From Sedimentisphaerales bacterium (GTDB lineage Bacteria > Planctomycetota > Phycisphaerae > Sedimentisphaerales > SM23-30): 7,419 nt of DNA. The stretch is taken from assembly GCA_030636065.1 (NCBI GenBank), contig DAOVXR010000080.1, positions 1-7,419 of the forward strand. The letters are read 5' to 3'. Under the pieces are notes generated by a model. The model was not told the origin of the DNA, made no database searches, and saw nothing but the letters and a program-made list of their open reading frames with translations. The translations under genes were made by a program, and so were the position numbers. Every line of letters begins with the position of its first letter. Positions within the stretch are counted from its first letter, which is position 1. Of the stretch, positions 1 through 5,910 are shown one piece after another.

Positions 1-90
1 AATAAATTACTTGGAAAAGAAAGCCCGGAAGCAAAAAAGATAGAAAAAATCAGGAAGCAGAAAGACAGAAGAAGGCGGAGAACCCCCTGA
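1..90 (+). CDS. C-terminal fragment of an upstream gene with a basic tail (possibly release-factor-like)
   Basis: Frame 1 is open from the first base to a TGA at 88-90. It gives a 29-residue tail beginning NKLLGKESPEAKKIEKI and ending in a run of five arginines followed by T-P. The start lies outside the window. The composition (alternating Lys, Arg and Glu, helical, strongly basic) resembles a real ribosome- or RNA-binding C-terminus rather than random DNA. It recalls the basic tails of small stop-codon-independent release factors (RF-1 domain or ArfB-like proteins), but this rests on style alone and no catalytic motif is visible. Repeat C begins five bases after the stop. Twenty-nine open codons alone are weak statistical support, so the call depends on the look of the peptide. 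Confidence 0.42.
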   Translation, partial: NKLLGKESPEAKKIEKIRKQKDRRRRRTP

Positions 91-95
91 TATCC

Positions 96-119
96 GCCGG
101 GTGCCACCTTTCTGTATTT
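96..119 (+). repeat. Repeat C, copy 1
   Basis: The 24 bases here are identical to 1501-1524, and an imperfect inverted copy lies at 2778-2801. The core is GGGTGCCACC followed by TTTCTGTATTT. The 3' part of C also forms the 5' part of repeat A in this region, so the two families are joined here. Confidence 0.85.
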
Positions 120-120
120 T

Positions 121-209
121 TCTTATCTTCATTTCTTCCTATTCGACGTTGAGCGTTGAATGTTGGACGTTCAACTCTTCTTCGCTTCCTTCGCTATCTT
201 CTGTTCAAT
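121..209 (+). repeat. Repeat A, copy 1
   Basis: This is an 89-base unit that recurs at 281-369 with two mismatches, offset by exactly 160 bases. Its core (about 144-180) contains GTTGAA and TTCAAC separated by nine bases, a short hairpin-forming inverted repeat. Further degenerate copies are at 440-515 and, inverted, at 5663-5741. The DNA is pyrimidine-rich on this strand and no credible protein is encoded. Confidence 0.9.
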
Positions 210-228
210 CTGTTTTTCTCTTCTCTGT

Positions 229-262
229 ATTCGTGCCAATTCGTGTTAATTCGTGGCTAAAA
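229..262 (+). repeat. Repeat B, copy 1 (period-10 ATTCGTG array)
   Basis: Three tandem ten-base units (ATTCGTGCCA, ATTCGTGTTA, ATTCGTGGCT) are followed by AAA and a T-rich stretch. A related array with a nine-base period is at 395-425 and a diverged inverted one at 5752-5785. Each B array lies immediately 5' of a repeat A copy, so B plus A behaves as a composite unit. Confidence 0.8.
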
Positions 263-280
263 TATTTTTTTCTTTTGTTT

Positions 281-369
281 TCTTATCTTCATTTCTTCCT
301 ATTCGGCGTTGAGCGTTGAATGTTGGACGTTCAACTCTTCTTCTCTTCCTTCGCTATCTTCTGTTCAAT
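281..369 (+). repeat. Repeat A, copy 2
   Basis: This second 89-base copy differs from 121-209 at only two positions (A/G near 305 and G/T near 344). It follows repeat B copy 1. The near identity points to a recent duplication or ongoing conversion between copies. Confidence 0.9.
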
Positions 370-394
370 TTACTACTTTCTCTTTTTCTTTTTT

Positions 395-425
395 TTCGTG
401 TCGTTCGTGTATTTCGTGGTTAAAT
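395..425 (+). repeat. Repeat B, copy 2
   Basis: Three TTCGTG-headed units with a nine-base period run from 395 to 421 and lead into TAAATATTTT. The unit design matches 229-262 and it again sits directly 5' of a repeat A copy. Confidence 0.7.
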
Positions 426-515
426 ATTTTCTGTATTTTTCTTATCTTCATTTCTTTTGTTCTCTTTATTCGACGTTGAGCGTTGAGCGTTGAATGTTGG
501 ACGTTCAACTCTTCT
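418..515 (+). repeat. Repeat A, copy 3 (left arm of a 5-kb inverted pair)
   Basis: These 98 bases match the reverse complement of 5663-5760 with four mismatches by manual alignment. The core carries an extra GAGCGTT unit compared with copies 1 and 2, and the inverted partner shares that expansion. Copies 3 and 4 are therefore closest relatives. The stretch ends about 40 bases from the 3' end of the minus-strand rhomboid gene. Confidence 0.9.
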
Positions 516-552
516 CCTCTTTTCTTTTTCTCACCACTCACCACTTTCTTCT

Positions 553-1422
553 TCAATATTTCTTCTGATGTTCCGTAGCCTTCTGGAGAATCTGTTTTTC
601 CTTACGCGACAGGCTTTGCAATCCCTGCTGATGAACTTTAGCCAAAATACGGTCCACCTCGAACTGTGTCTTTTCCACTTGTTCGATTTTGCGTTGATAG
701 GCGCCTGTTTGGTGTTTCCGCCATAACGCAGTAAAACGACCCCGGCCCATTACCCATACGAACCCCGTTGCCATACCGCCCAGATGGCACAAGTCGCCCC
801 CTGCATTCAAGCCGGGCGCGTTATAATCCCTTAGTACGCTGAAAAAATAGATCAGGGCCAAAGCTGCCGCTATCACCCGGATATTTACCGGCACAATAAA
901 AAACAACAGCACTTTAAGATGGGGGAAGAGTATCGCGCAGGCCGCCAGTAGCGCCAGTATCCCACCGGAAGCGCCCACCAGGTATGAAACACCAAAAGCG
1001 CCAAGGGTATTGGCAACAACAAACAACAATCCTCCTACTGCTCCGCTGATAAGATAAAAATAAATGAATTGTTTCGAGCCCCAGCTTCGCTCCAGAATAG
1101 TTCCGAGGAAGTACAGGCCCAGCATATTGAACACAAGGTGGCTTGTGCCGCCGTGCAGGAACTGAAACGTTACTAATCGCCAAATTTGCAAGGCCTGCGT
1201 ATAGGTTCCCCCGCTCGCAGCGAACCATTCCTTCAAAGCGTTCGGCCGCACCGACTGAAGAAAAAATACCGCGATATTGATAATCAGCAGATATTTCACC
1301 ATAGGTGTAATTCTTGGCAGAAATATTCCCATACCACCTTGTTGCATTCCACCGCCGCCGAACCCACCGCCAGAGCCAAGGCCCTGTGGTTTATGATAAT
1401 AATTTCGATCCTGAAATCCCAC
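553..1422 (-). CDS. Rhomboid-family intramembrane serine protease
   Basis: This is a polytopic inner-membrane serine protease that would cleave transmembrane substrates within the bilayer; its substrate is unknown. Read from the GTG at 1422-1420 it has 289 residues. A Gly-rich juxtamembrane linker lies at about 14-32. The first membrane segment is at about 43-56. A W-R pair sits at 81-82, followed by the H...HLVFN motif (His90, His95, Asn99). The catalytic serine is in GASGG (Ser152) and the catalytic histidine in CHLGGM (His213). The last 40 or so residues form a soluble helical tail with a VDRILAKV...LSRKEKQIL pattern, seen as a small C-terminal domain (DUF6576-like) in many rhomboids. I preferred the GTG over the ATG at 1440 for two reasons. 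AGGAG lies seven bases before it, and the resulting MGFQDRNYY start matches a recurring G-x-x-D-R-x-Y-Y amino terminus remembered from related rhomboids. Starting at 1440 would add six residues. All catalytic residues are present. The gene diverges from dxr. Confidence 0.95.
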   Translation of the reverse strand: MGFQDRNYYHKPQGLGSGGGFGGGGMQQGGMGIFLPRITPMVKYLLIINIAVFFLQSVRPNALKEWFAASGGTYTQALQIWRLVTFQFLHGGTSHLVFNMLGLYFLGTILERSWGSKQFIYFYLISGAVGGLLFVVANTLGAFGVSYLVGASGGILALLAACAILFPHLKVLLFFIVPVNIRVIAAALALIYFFSVLRDYNAPGLNAGGDLCHLGGMATGFVWVMGRGRFTALWRKHQTGAYQRKIEQVEKTQFEVDRILAKVHQQGLQSLSRKEKQILQKATEHQKKY

Positions 1423-1447
1423 GTTAATACTCCTGTTCATTGTTCCT

Positions 1448-1477
1448 TTTACACGATGTTACTGGTTTTTGCGTCAA
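1448..1477 (-). promoter_or_regulatory. Candidate sigma70-type promoter for the rhomboid gene
   Basis: On the minus strand TTGACG (1477-1472) is followed after 18 bases by TGTAAA (1453-1448). The -35 box matches the consensus at five of six positions and the -10 box at four of six. Transcription would begin near 1441. That leaves almost no leader for the ATG at 1440 but a leader of about 19 bases with AGGAG for the GTG at 1422, which supports the GTG start. The assignment rests only on consensus matching. Confidence 0.35.
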
Positions 1478-1500
1478 AATCAAGCACTGTCTCAAAATAC

Positions 1501-1527
1501 GCCGGGTGCCACCTTTCTGTATTTCAG
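1501..1527 (+). repeat. Repeat C, copy 2 (5' of dxr)
   Basis: Its first 24 bases are identical to 96-119. Bases 1504-1527 match the reverse complement of 2778-2801 at 22 of 24 positions. It lies in the divergent intergenic region, upstream of the candidate dxr promoter. Confidence 0.85.
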
Positions 1528-1552
1528 AGAGGTGCTCCTGTACAATTTTCCG

Positions 1553-1581
1553 TTGCAATAACAGCCTATCTGTCATATACT
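1553..1581 (+). promoter_or_regulatory. Candidate sigma70-type promoter for dxr
   Basis: TTGCAA (1553-1558) and TATACT (1576-1581) are separated by 17 bases, the optimal spacing. They match the consensus at four and five of six positions. Transcription would start around 1587-1590, just before the dxr ATG at 1591. The mRNA would then be leaderless or nearly so, which fits the absence of a Shine-Dalgarno sequence ahead of dxr. Confidence 0.45.
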
Positions 1582-1590
1582 TTATGGGCT

Positions 1591-2781
1591 ATGGATATGA
1601 ATAAAAAACGTGTTGCCATTTTAGGCTCGACCGGTTCTATTGGCCGTAACAGTCTTGCGGTAATCGATTCGCTCGGCGAGGGTTACGAGGTTATTTCCAT
1701 CAGCGGGCATTCCAACTGGCGGCTTTTGGCCGAGCAGGTACGGAAGTACCAGCCGAAAAAAGTCGTCCTGACCAACCCGATACACTTGGCAGATTTGGAA
1801 AAAGCCATCGAGAGGCACTCAGACACCGAAATTCTCGCGGGTCCGGACGGCCTGGTTGAGTTGGCGGTTGATCCTGACTGTGATATTGTAATCGCGGCCG
1901 TGGTTGGTTCAGCCGGGTTGCCGGCTACTTTGGCGGCTACCAAAGCAGGCAAAACTGTCGCTATTGCCAACAAGGAATCACTTGTCGTCGCCGGGTCGCT
2001 GCTGATGCCTATGGCCCAGCGGTATGGCGCCACTATTTTACCGATTGATAGTGAACACTCCGCTATTCTCCAAGCTATGCATTCTGGTAGCCGTAACGAG
2101 GTTGAAAAGGTCATTATCACTGCTTCCGGCGGTCCGTTTCGCACTGCTACCGCCGCGCAAATCGACCAGGCCGGCCTTTCTGACGCTATGAATCATCCTA
2201 CCTGGGATATGGGGCCGAAAATCACTATTGATTCGGCTACGATGATGAACAAGGCGCTGGAGATAATCGAGGCCCACTGGCTTTTCGGTTTGGCTCCGGA
2301 ACAAATCGAGGTTTTGGTCCACCCCGAATCCATAATTCATTCACTGGTAGTGTTTTGCGACGGTTCGGTCATCGCCCAGATGTCGCCGCCGGATATGCGA
2401 TTGCCGATACAATACGCCCTGACGTACCCGAAACGCCTGAATTGCCCTACCAGCCGTCTGAACCTTCATGAACTCGGCCAACTCACCTTCGAACCACCCG
2501 ATTTTCAGCGTTTCCCGGCAATCAGGCTGGGTTTTGAAGCGGCGAGGCGTGGTGGGACGACAGGTGCGGTGCTCAATGGGGCCAACGAATCAGCAGTCGA
2601 GGCCTTCCGAAAAGGCCAAATCGGCTTTACACGGATCGCCGCGTTGACCGAGCGCTGTATGAATGAACATAACTACGTTGAAAACCCGAACTTACAACAA
2701 TTAATGCAGGCGGATCAATGGGCCCGCGACGAAGTAAGCCTATCACTCTTAAGAAGAAAACAGGCTAAAACACCGCTCTGA
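1591..2781 (+). CDS. dxr: 1-deoxy-D-xylulose 5-phosphate reductoisomerase
   Basis: This cytosolic enzyme of the non-mevalonate (MEP) isoprenoid pathway rearranges and reduces 1-deoxyxylulose 5-phosphate to 2-C-methylerythritol 4-phosphate, using NADPH and a divalent metal. The 396-residue product has normal length. The NADPH-binding loop GSTGSIG is at 12-18 and ANKES at 126-130. The metal ligands Asp153 and Glu155 lie in PIDSEHSA, with the third expected at Glu224 in MMNKALE. TASGGPFR is at 178-184, and the flexible active-site loop HPTWDMGP is at 202-209. VHPESIIHS (243-251) and LNGANESAVEAF (328-339) complete the family signature. The frame is open further upstream, but the protein starts with the Rossmann strand KRVAILGSTG right after MDMN, so the start is 1591 (or 1597). 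No Shine-Dalgarno is visible. The gene is followed by rseP, a classic neighbour, across 260 bases. Its stop codon overlaps an inverted repeat C copy. It appears intact. Confidence 0.97.
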   Translation: MDMNKKRVAILGSTGSIGRNSLAVIDSLGEGYEVISISGHSNWRLLAEQVRKYQPKKVVLTNPIHLADLEKAIERHSDTEILAGPDGLVELAVDPDCDIVIAAVVGSAGLPATLAATKAGKTVAIANKESLVVAGSLLMPMAQRYGATILPIDSEHSAILQAMHSGSRNEVEKVIITASGGPFRTATAAQIDQAGLSDAMNHPTWDMGPKITIDSATMMNKALEIIEAHWLFGLAPEQIEVLVHPESIIHSLVVFCDGSVIAQMSPPDMRLPIQYALTYPKRLNCPTSRLNLHELGQLTFEPPDFQRFPAIRLGFEAARRGGTTGAVLNGANESAVEAFRKGQIGFTRIAALTERCMNEHNYVENPNLQQLMQADQWARDEVSLSLLRRKQAKTPL

Positions 2782-2801
2782 AATACAGAAAGGCGCCACC
2801 C
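2778..2801 (-). repeat. Repeat C, copy 3 (inverted, overlapping the dxr stop)
   Basis: The reverse complement matches 1504-1527 at 22 of 24 positions. It includes the TGA stop of dxr (2779-2781), so the repeat boundary lies inside the gene's last codons. With copy 2 it brackets dxr in inverted orientation. Confidence 0.8.
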
Positions 2802-2809
2802 AACGCGCA

Positions 2810-2918
2810 AATAAGAAATCGTTCAGTTATGCTCCATTATATGCAATTAATGCACAAAAGCGCGCATATTTACGATAGTGTTGCTTTTGGGCAACATAGA
2901 TTTTAACGATTTCTTGTT
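2810..2918 (+). other. Candidate structured RNA or leader between dxr and rseP
   Basis: AAGAAATCGTT (2813-2823) is perfectly complementary to AACGATTTCTT (2905-2915). With one G-U pair and two A-U pairs the helix extends to 2810-2918. Inside it are two further perfect six-base helices: ATATGC 2839-2844 with GCATAT 2864-2869, and TGTTGC 2879-2884 with GCAACA 2891-2896 (loop TTTTGG). Together they can form a three-way junction. The short inner stems could arise by chance and the 11-base outer stem is only moderately unlikely, so this is a candidate. It matches no riboswitch or RNA class that I recognise. It could be an rseP leader, a small RNA, or a folded DNA element. The rest of the gap (2919-3029) shows no gene. 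TAATAT at 3006-3011 is a possible -10 box without a good -35. Confidence 0.35.
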
Positions 2919-3029
2919 GTTTCAGGACATTATTGCCGTAAAATGCCACAAATCGAACGAAAATTCGGATAGAAAAAAGGGCCGACCAACGCATACGTTT
3001 TTAGTTAATATACGAACAAATTAAAAAAC

Positions 3030-3033
3030 AGGA
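3030..3033 (+). promoter_or_regulatory. Ribosome binding site of rseP
   Basis: AGGA at 3030-3033 ends eight bases before the ATG at 3042. This supports that start over the in-frame ATG at 3090, which would remove the charged N-terminal extension. Confidence 0.6.
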
Positions 3034-3041
3034 AAACACGA

Positions 3042-5609
3042 ATGACGGAATCAGTAGAAGAACATAGAGAGCAAAACTCCAAAAAAAGAATGCCCATTAT
3101 GCTTGTCATGATAGTGGCGCTGGTAATTTTCGTGGTTCGAGATCCTCAGCGAGCCTGGGACATCTGCAAAGTGTTGCTCGGCTTTGGCGCGATTATCTTT
3201 GTCCATGAATTAGGCCATTTCGCCGCTGCCAAGAGTGTCGGGATTATGGTCGAGGCCTTTTCCATCGGCTTCGGACCGGTTCTCATCGGGCTAAACAGAA
3301 TCAAGGGCGGTTATCAAGTAAGCATATTGCCCACAATCATCCACGGCAAAGACGGCAAAGACGGCAAAGACGGTAAAGGCGCGCTTGGCTTTGTGATACC
3401 GGTTAGGTCAGCCAAAGAAGGCGAGACCGACTACCGAATAAGCCTTATTCCGCTTGGTGGTTTTGTCAAGATGTTAGGCCAGGAAGACGTCGCCGCGGAC
3501 AAGCCATCCGAAAATCCGCGGGCTTTCGGCAATAAGGCGATCTGGCAGCGAATGATTGTCATATCGGCTGGGGTCGTAATGAATCTCATATGCGGAACGC
3601 TTCTCTTTCTGTGTATCTTCAACCATGGGATTCAATTTCCACCGGCGATGGTTGGTTCCGTCTCGCCCGGTAAGCCGGCAGCGGTGGCAGGGATAAAAGG
3701 CGGCGACGAAATAATCGCGATAGACGGCAATGAAAGAATCGACTTTTCCAACCTGATTCTCGCGGCTGCGTTAGCCGGCGAAGGCGAAAAAGTACCCCTG
3801 ACTGTCCGTCATCCGGACGGTACGACAGAAACCTTTCACGTCGCACCAATGGCGCCAACTACGGAAAGTGAAAAGAATACGGGCGTCAAAATGTTCGGAA
3901 TCGGCCCGGCCAACGAGTTGGTGATTGACGCGATAGAAGGCGAGCTCCGAGCGGACTTCAGAGAAATGGGCATCCACCCCGGCGACAAAGTTGTCTCCGT
4001 CAACGGCCAACCGATCACACGATACGACCAACTGCACAATGTGTTATATCTCGGCCCGGGTGTATTAAGCCAAGAGGTTGTTACCGTTACCACCGAACAC
4101 ACCGACAAAGACGGTCAGGTTTCGCAAAATACGCTAAAAGTCTTTATGAACCTGAGCGCGTTTCGCGTTCGTCCCGATGATGAAAAAGTGAGCGATCAAA
4201 TACTCACTATGATCCCACGCCTGAAGATAATCAGGTTGTCCGCGGACTCACCGGCTCAAAAAGCCGGCGCTCAACGAGGAGATGTTATTATACGGTTCGG
4301 CTCGCTGAATAATCCCATCATAAGTGAGATGCAGGAATATTGCCGGAATCACGAAAAACAAATTGTTGAAATGGTCGTAACACGCCGGGAAAACGGCAAA
4401 CTTGTCGAAAAAACACTGCCGGTAACCCCTCAGCGCGTCGCCGCTTCATTGTTATCACGCATATTCGGCAAGCCAAAAGTGGTTATCGGCGTATCACTGG
4501 TAGGTGATCTCGACAATCCTGTTGTGGCCCACTGCCGTGATCTCGACGATGAGACCAAGGCCCTGCCGCTGCCGCGTGGTGCGCGTATTACGGCTGTCGC
4601 CGGTAAACCGGTGGGCAACTGGAAAGACATCCTTGCAGGATTGGTTGCTCACAAAAATCAGGAAGTTGAACAGGAAGTTGAAATAACCTACACAACCGGT
4701 GCCGGCCAACCGGAAACAACGCTTACCGCTACGGTCCCCGATAACACCGGATGGATCGACTTTATTTATCAGCCGACTTTCTGCAACTACGACGAACTGC
4801 TGCCGATTAAAAAAGAAAGAACGGCCGAGCAGATAGCGGCTCTGAACCCGCCATTGAAAATTGTCGATGTGGCCGACGAAGCGGCCCAACAAGCCGGTCT
4901 GAAAAAAGACGACGTCATCCTGCGGTTCGGCGAACATGATAATCCCACAGCAAGCGATATAAGAGACTACTGTAAAAGCACCGAAAACCAGGTGGTGGAG
5001 ATGGTGGTTGCCCGCAGTGAAAACGGATCGTCGGTTGAAAAGACAATCAGTGTTACCGGAGGAAGTTACCGGAAAAGCTCTACGACGGCGGAACAAGTGT
5101 ACGAGCCGCTTGTCCGTAGCAAGCTGGGATTCGATTATCGAATTGTCGGCAAGTACGGTCTGCTGCCCCTGAAGCAACTGAAAAGACTATACAAAGGCGA
5201 TACCCTGATAGAAAACCTGCAACTGGGCATGAGCCGGACCTATACATTTATTGCTCAAACATATCTGTTCCTGGGCGGGATGTTCAAAGGCGAGGTCTCG
5301 GCCAAGGCGGCCAGCGGCCCGGTCGGTATCCTGAAAATGAGCTATACCGTCGCCAGTCAAAAGTCTGTTATCGACTTCATATATTTCCTCGCTGTGATCA
5401 ATATCTGTATCGCGGTCTTTAACTTTCTGCCGCTGCCGATACTCGACGGCGGATATGTTGTTATGATGCTGATCGAAAAGATCAAAGGCTCGCCAGTGTC
5501 GATCAAAGTACAGGAAGTCGTTACATACGCCGGGCTGGTTATGATCGGGAGTTTTTTCCTTTATGTAACTTTTAACGATATTGTTAAGGTGTTCACGGGG
5601 CAGATTTGA
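3042..5609 (+). CDS. rseP: RseP-like site-2 zinc metalloprotease with an expanded PDZ region
   Basis: This inner-membrane M50-family zinc protease does intramembrane proteolysis, classically of an anti-sigma factor after a first cut. Its substrate here is unknown. The 855-residue product is nearly twice the usual 430-460. A hydrophobic segment lies at about 18-32. The catalytic helix carries VHELGH (His55, Glu56, His59). A KDG-rich insert is at 102-113, the RISLIPLGGFVKMLG strand at 132-146, and a membrane helix at about 169-193. Next come five PDZ-like modules at about 201-268, 290-370, 392-462, 480-568 and 604-672. The C-terminal membrane segments are at about 775-798 and 826-845, with the zinc ligand Asp802 in NFLPLPILDGG. 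All catalytic residues are present. Modules 2+3 and 4+5 look like a tandem duplication. The additional hydrophobic segment before the HExxH helix is also unusual. It follows dxr, the common neighbour order, and has its own ribosome binding site. Confidence 0.95.
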   Translation: MTESVEEHREQNSKKRMPIMLVMIVALVIFVVRDPQRAWDICKVLLGFGAIIFVHELGHFAAAKSVGIMVEAFSIGFGPVLIGLNRIKGGYQVSILPTIIHGKDGKDGKDGKGALGFVIPVRSAKEGETDYRISLIPLGGFVKMLGQEDVAADKPSENPRAFGNKAIWQRMIVISAGVVMNLICGTLLFLCIFNHGIQFPPAMVGSVSPGKPAAVAGIKGGDEIIAIDGNERIDFSNLILAAALAGEGEKVPLTVRHPDGTTETFHVAPMAPTTESEKNTGVKMFGIGPANELVIDAIEGELRADFREMGIHPGDKVVSVNGQPITRYDQLHNVLYLGPGVLSQEVVTVTTEHTDKDGQVSQNTLKVFMNLSAFRVRPDDEKVSDQILTMIPRLKIIRLSADSPAQKAGAQRGDVIIRFGSLNNPIISEMQEYCRNHEKQIVEMVVTRRENGKLVEKTLPVTPQRVAASLLSRIFGKPKVVIGVSLVGDLDNPVVAHCRDLDDETKALPLPRGARITAVAGKPVGNWKDILAGLVAHKNQEVEQEVEITYTTGAGQPETTLTATVPDNTGWIDFIYQPTFCNYDELLPIKKERTAEQIAALNPPLKIVDVADEAAQQAGLKKDDVILRFGEHDNPTASDIRDYCKSTENQVVEMVVARSENGSSVEKTISVTGGSYRKSSTTAEQVYEPLVRSKLGFDYRIVGKYGLLPLKQLKRLYKGDTLIENLQLGMSRTYTFIAQTYLFLGGMFKGEVSAKAASGPVGILKMSYTVASQKSVIDFIYFLAVINICIAVFNFLPLPILDGGYVVMMLIEKIKGSPVSIKVQEVVTYAGLVMIGSFFLYVTFNDIVKVFTGQI
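3345..3380 (+). repeat. In-frame nine-base tandem repeat coding for Gly-Lys-Asp
   Basis: Three perfect GGCAAAGAC units (3345-3371) are followed by a fourth degenerate unit, GGTAAAGGC. They encode GKDGKDGKDGKG at residues 102-113 of RseP, in the loop after the catalytic helix. Such perfect short units can gain or lose copies in frame, so loop length may vary between strains. Confidence 0.9.
3897..5057 (+). repeat. Diverged tandem duplication of a PDZ pair inside rseP
   Basis: Residues about 286-462 (3897-4427) and about 480-672 (4479-5057) share the same layout. Each begins with an I-G strand, then a PDZ-like G-x-x-V/I-x-x-V-x-G-x-P core. A QEV...T strand follows, then PxLKI leading into a second PDZ. 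The best-matching part pairs 403-462 with 613-672, with 32 of 60 residues identical by manual count. Shared blocks include DVI-RFG, VEMVV and VEKT. The DNA has diverged far more than the protein, so the duplication is old and the protein is under constraint. Confidence 0.8.
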
Positions 5610-5662
5610 TAAGAGGAAACGAGGGAAAGAGTGGACGGGTGAACGAGGAAAGAGGGAAGGAA

Positions 5663-5760
5663 AGAAGAGTTGAACGTCCAACATTCAACGTTCAACGCTC
5701 AACGTCGAATAAAGAGAACAAAAGAAACAAAGATAAGAAAAATACAGAGAATATTTAACC
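5663..5760 (-). repeat. Repeat A, copy 4 (right arm of the inverted pair)
   Basis: The reverse complement of these 98 bases matches 418-515 with four mismatches. The copy starts 53 bases after the rseP stop and is separated from it by purine-rich DNA (5610-5662) without a gene. No T-run follows the short hairpin, so it does not look like an intrinsic terminator. Confidence 0.9.
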
Positions 5761-5785
5761 ACGGATTGCACCGATTTCACTGATT
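5752..5785 (-). repeat. Repeat B, copy 3 (diverged, inverted)
   Basis: Read on the minus strand this is a period-10 array (AATCAGTGAA, ATCGGTGCAA, TCCGTGGTTA) with the same GTG-spaced layout as 229-262. It abuts repeat A copy 4 and so preserves the B-then-A order of the composite unit. The remaining 125 bases up to 5910 hold no gene. They contain only a perfect 12-base palindrome (5794-5805) and AT-rich sequence without a convincing promoter. Confidence 0.55.
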
Positions 5786-5910
5786 AAGAAAAGACGTTAT
5801 AACGTATTAGCAATAAACAGATTACGATAAGTAGAATTGAAAAACGCGCATAAAAAACAAAGAATTACAAGATAGTATTACGAATCGATGCAAATTAAGA
5901 TAAGCATATT

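Noticed and set aside
101..319. Open frame coding for a Phe/Ser-rich 72-residue peptide
   Set aside because: It lies wholly within repeats A, B and C; its composition simply reflects pyrimidine-rich DNA.
121..515. Regularly spaced repeats resembling a CRISPR array
   Set aside because: The repeat units are 89-98 bases, too long. The intervening DNA is itself repetitive, only three direct copies exist, and no cas genes are present.
171..520. Repeat A hairpins as intrinsic terminators
   Set aside because: The GTTGAA/TTCAAC stem is only six bases with a nine-base loop, and no uninterrupted T-run follows on either strand.
1186..1590. Upstream in-frame extension of dxr
   Set aside because: It runs antisense through the rhomboid gene and shows no resemblance to Dxr; the family N-terminus begins right after 1591.
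1683..2144. Minus-strand open frame opposite dxr
   Set aside because: It lies inside well-conserved dxr motifs and has low-complexity composition typical of antisense frames.
2879..2896. Intrinsic terminator of dxr
   Set aside because: The TGTTGC/GCAACA stem is short and is followed by TAGATTTTAACG rather than a T-run.
4494..5177. Long minus-strand open frame opposite rseP (227 codons)
   Set aside because: It is a shadow of the rseP reading frame. The product shows no family motif and the plus strand has clear PDZ coding sequence.
5187..5684. Minus-strand open frame over the 3' end of rseP
   Set aside because: It starts within repeat A copy 4 and covers the LDG-containing rseP membrane region; no independent support.
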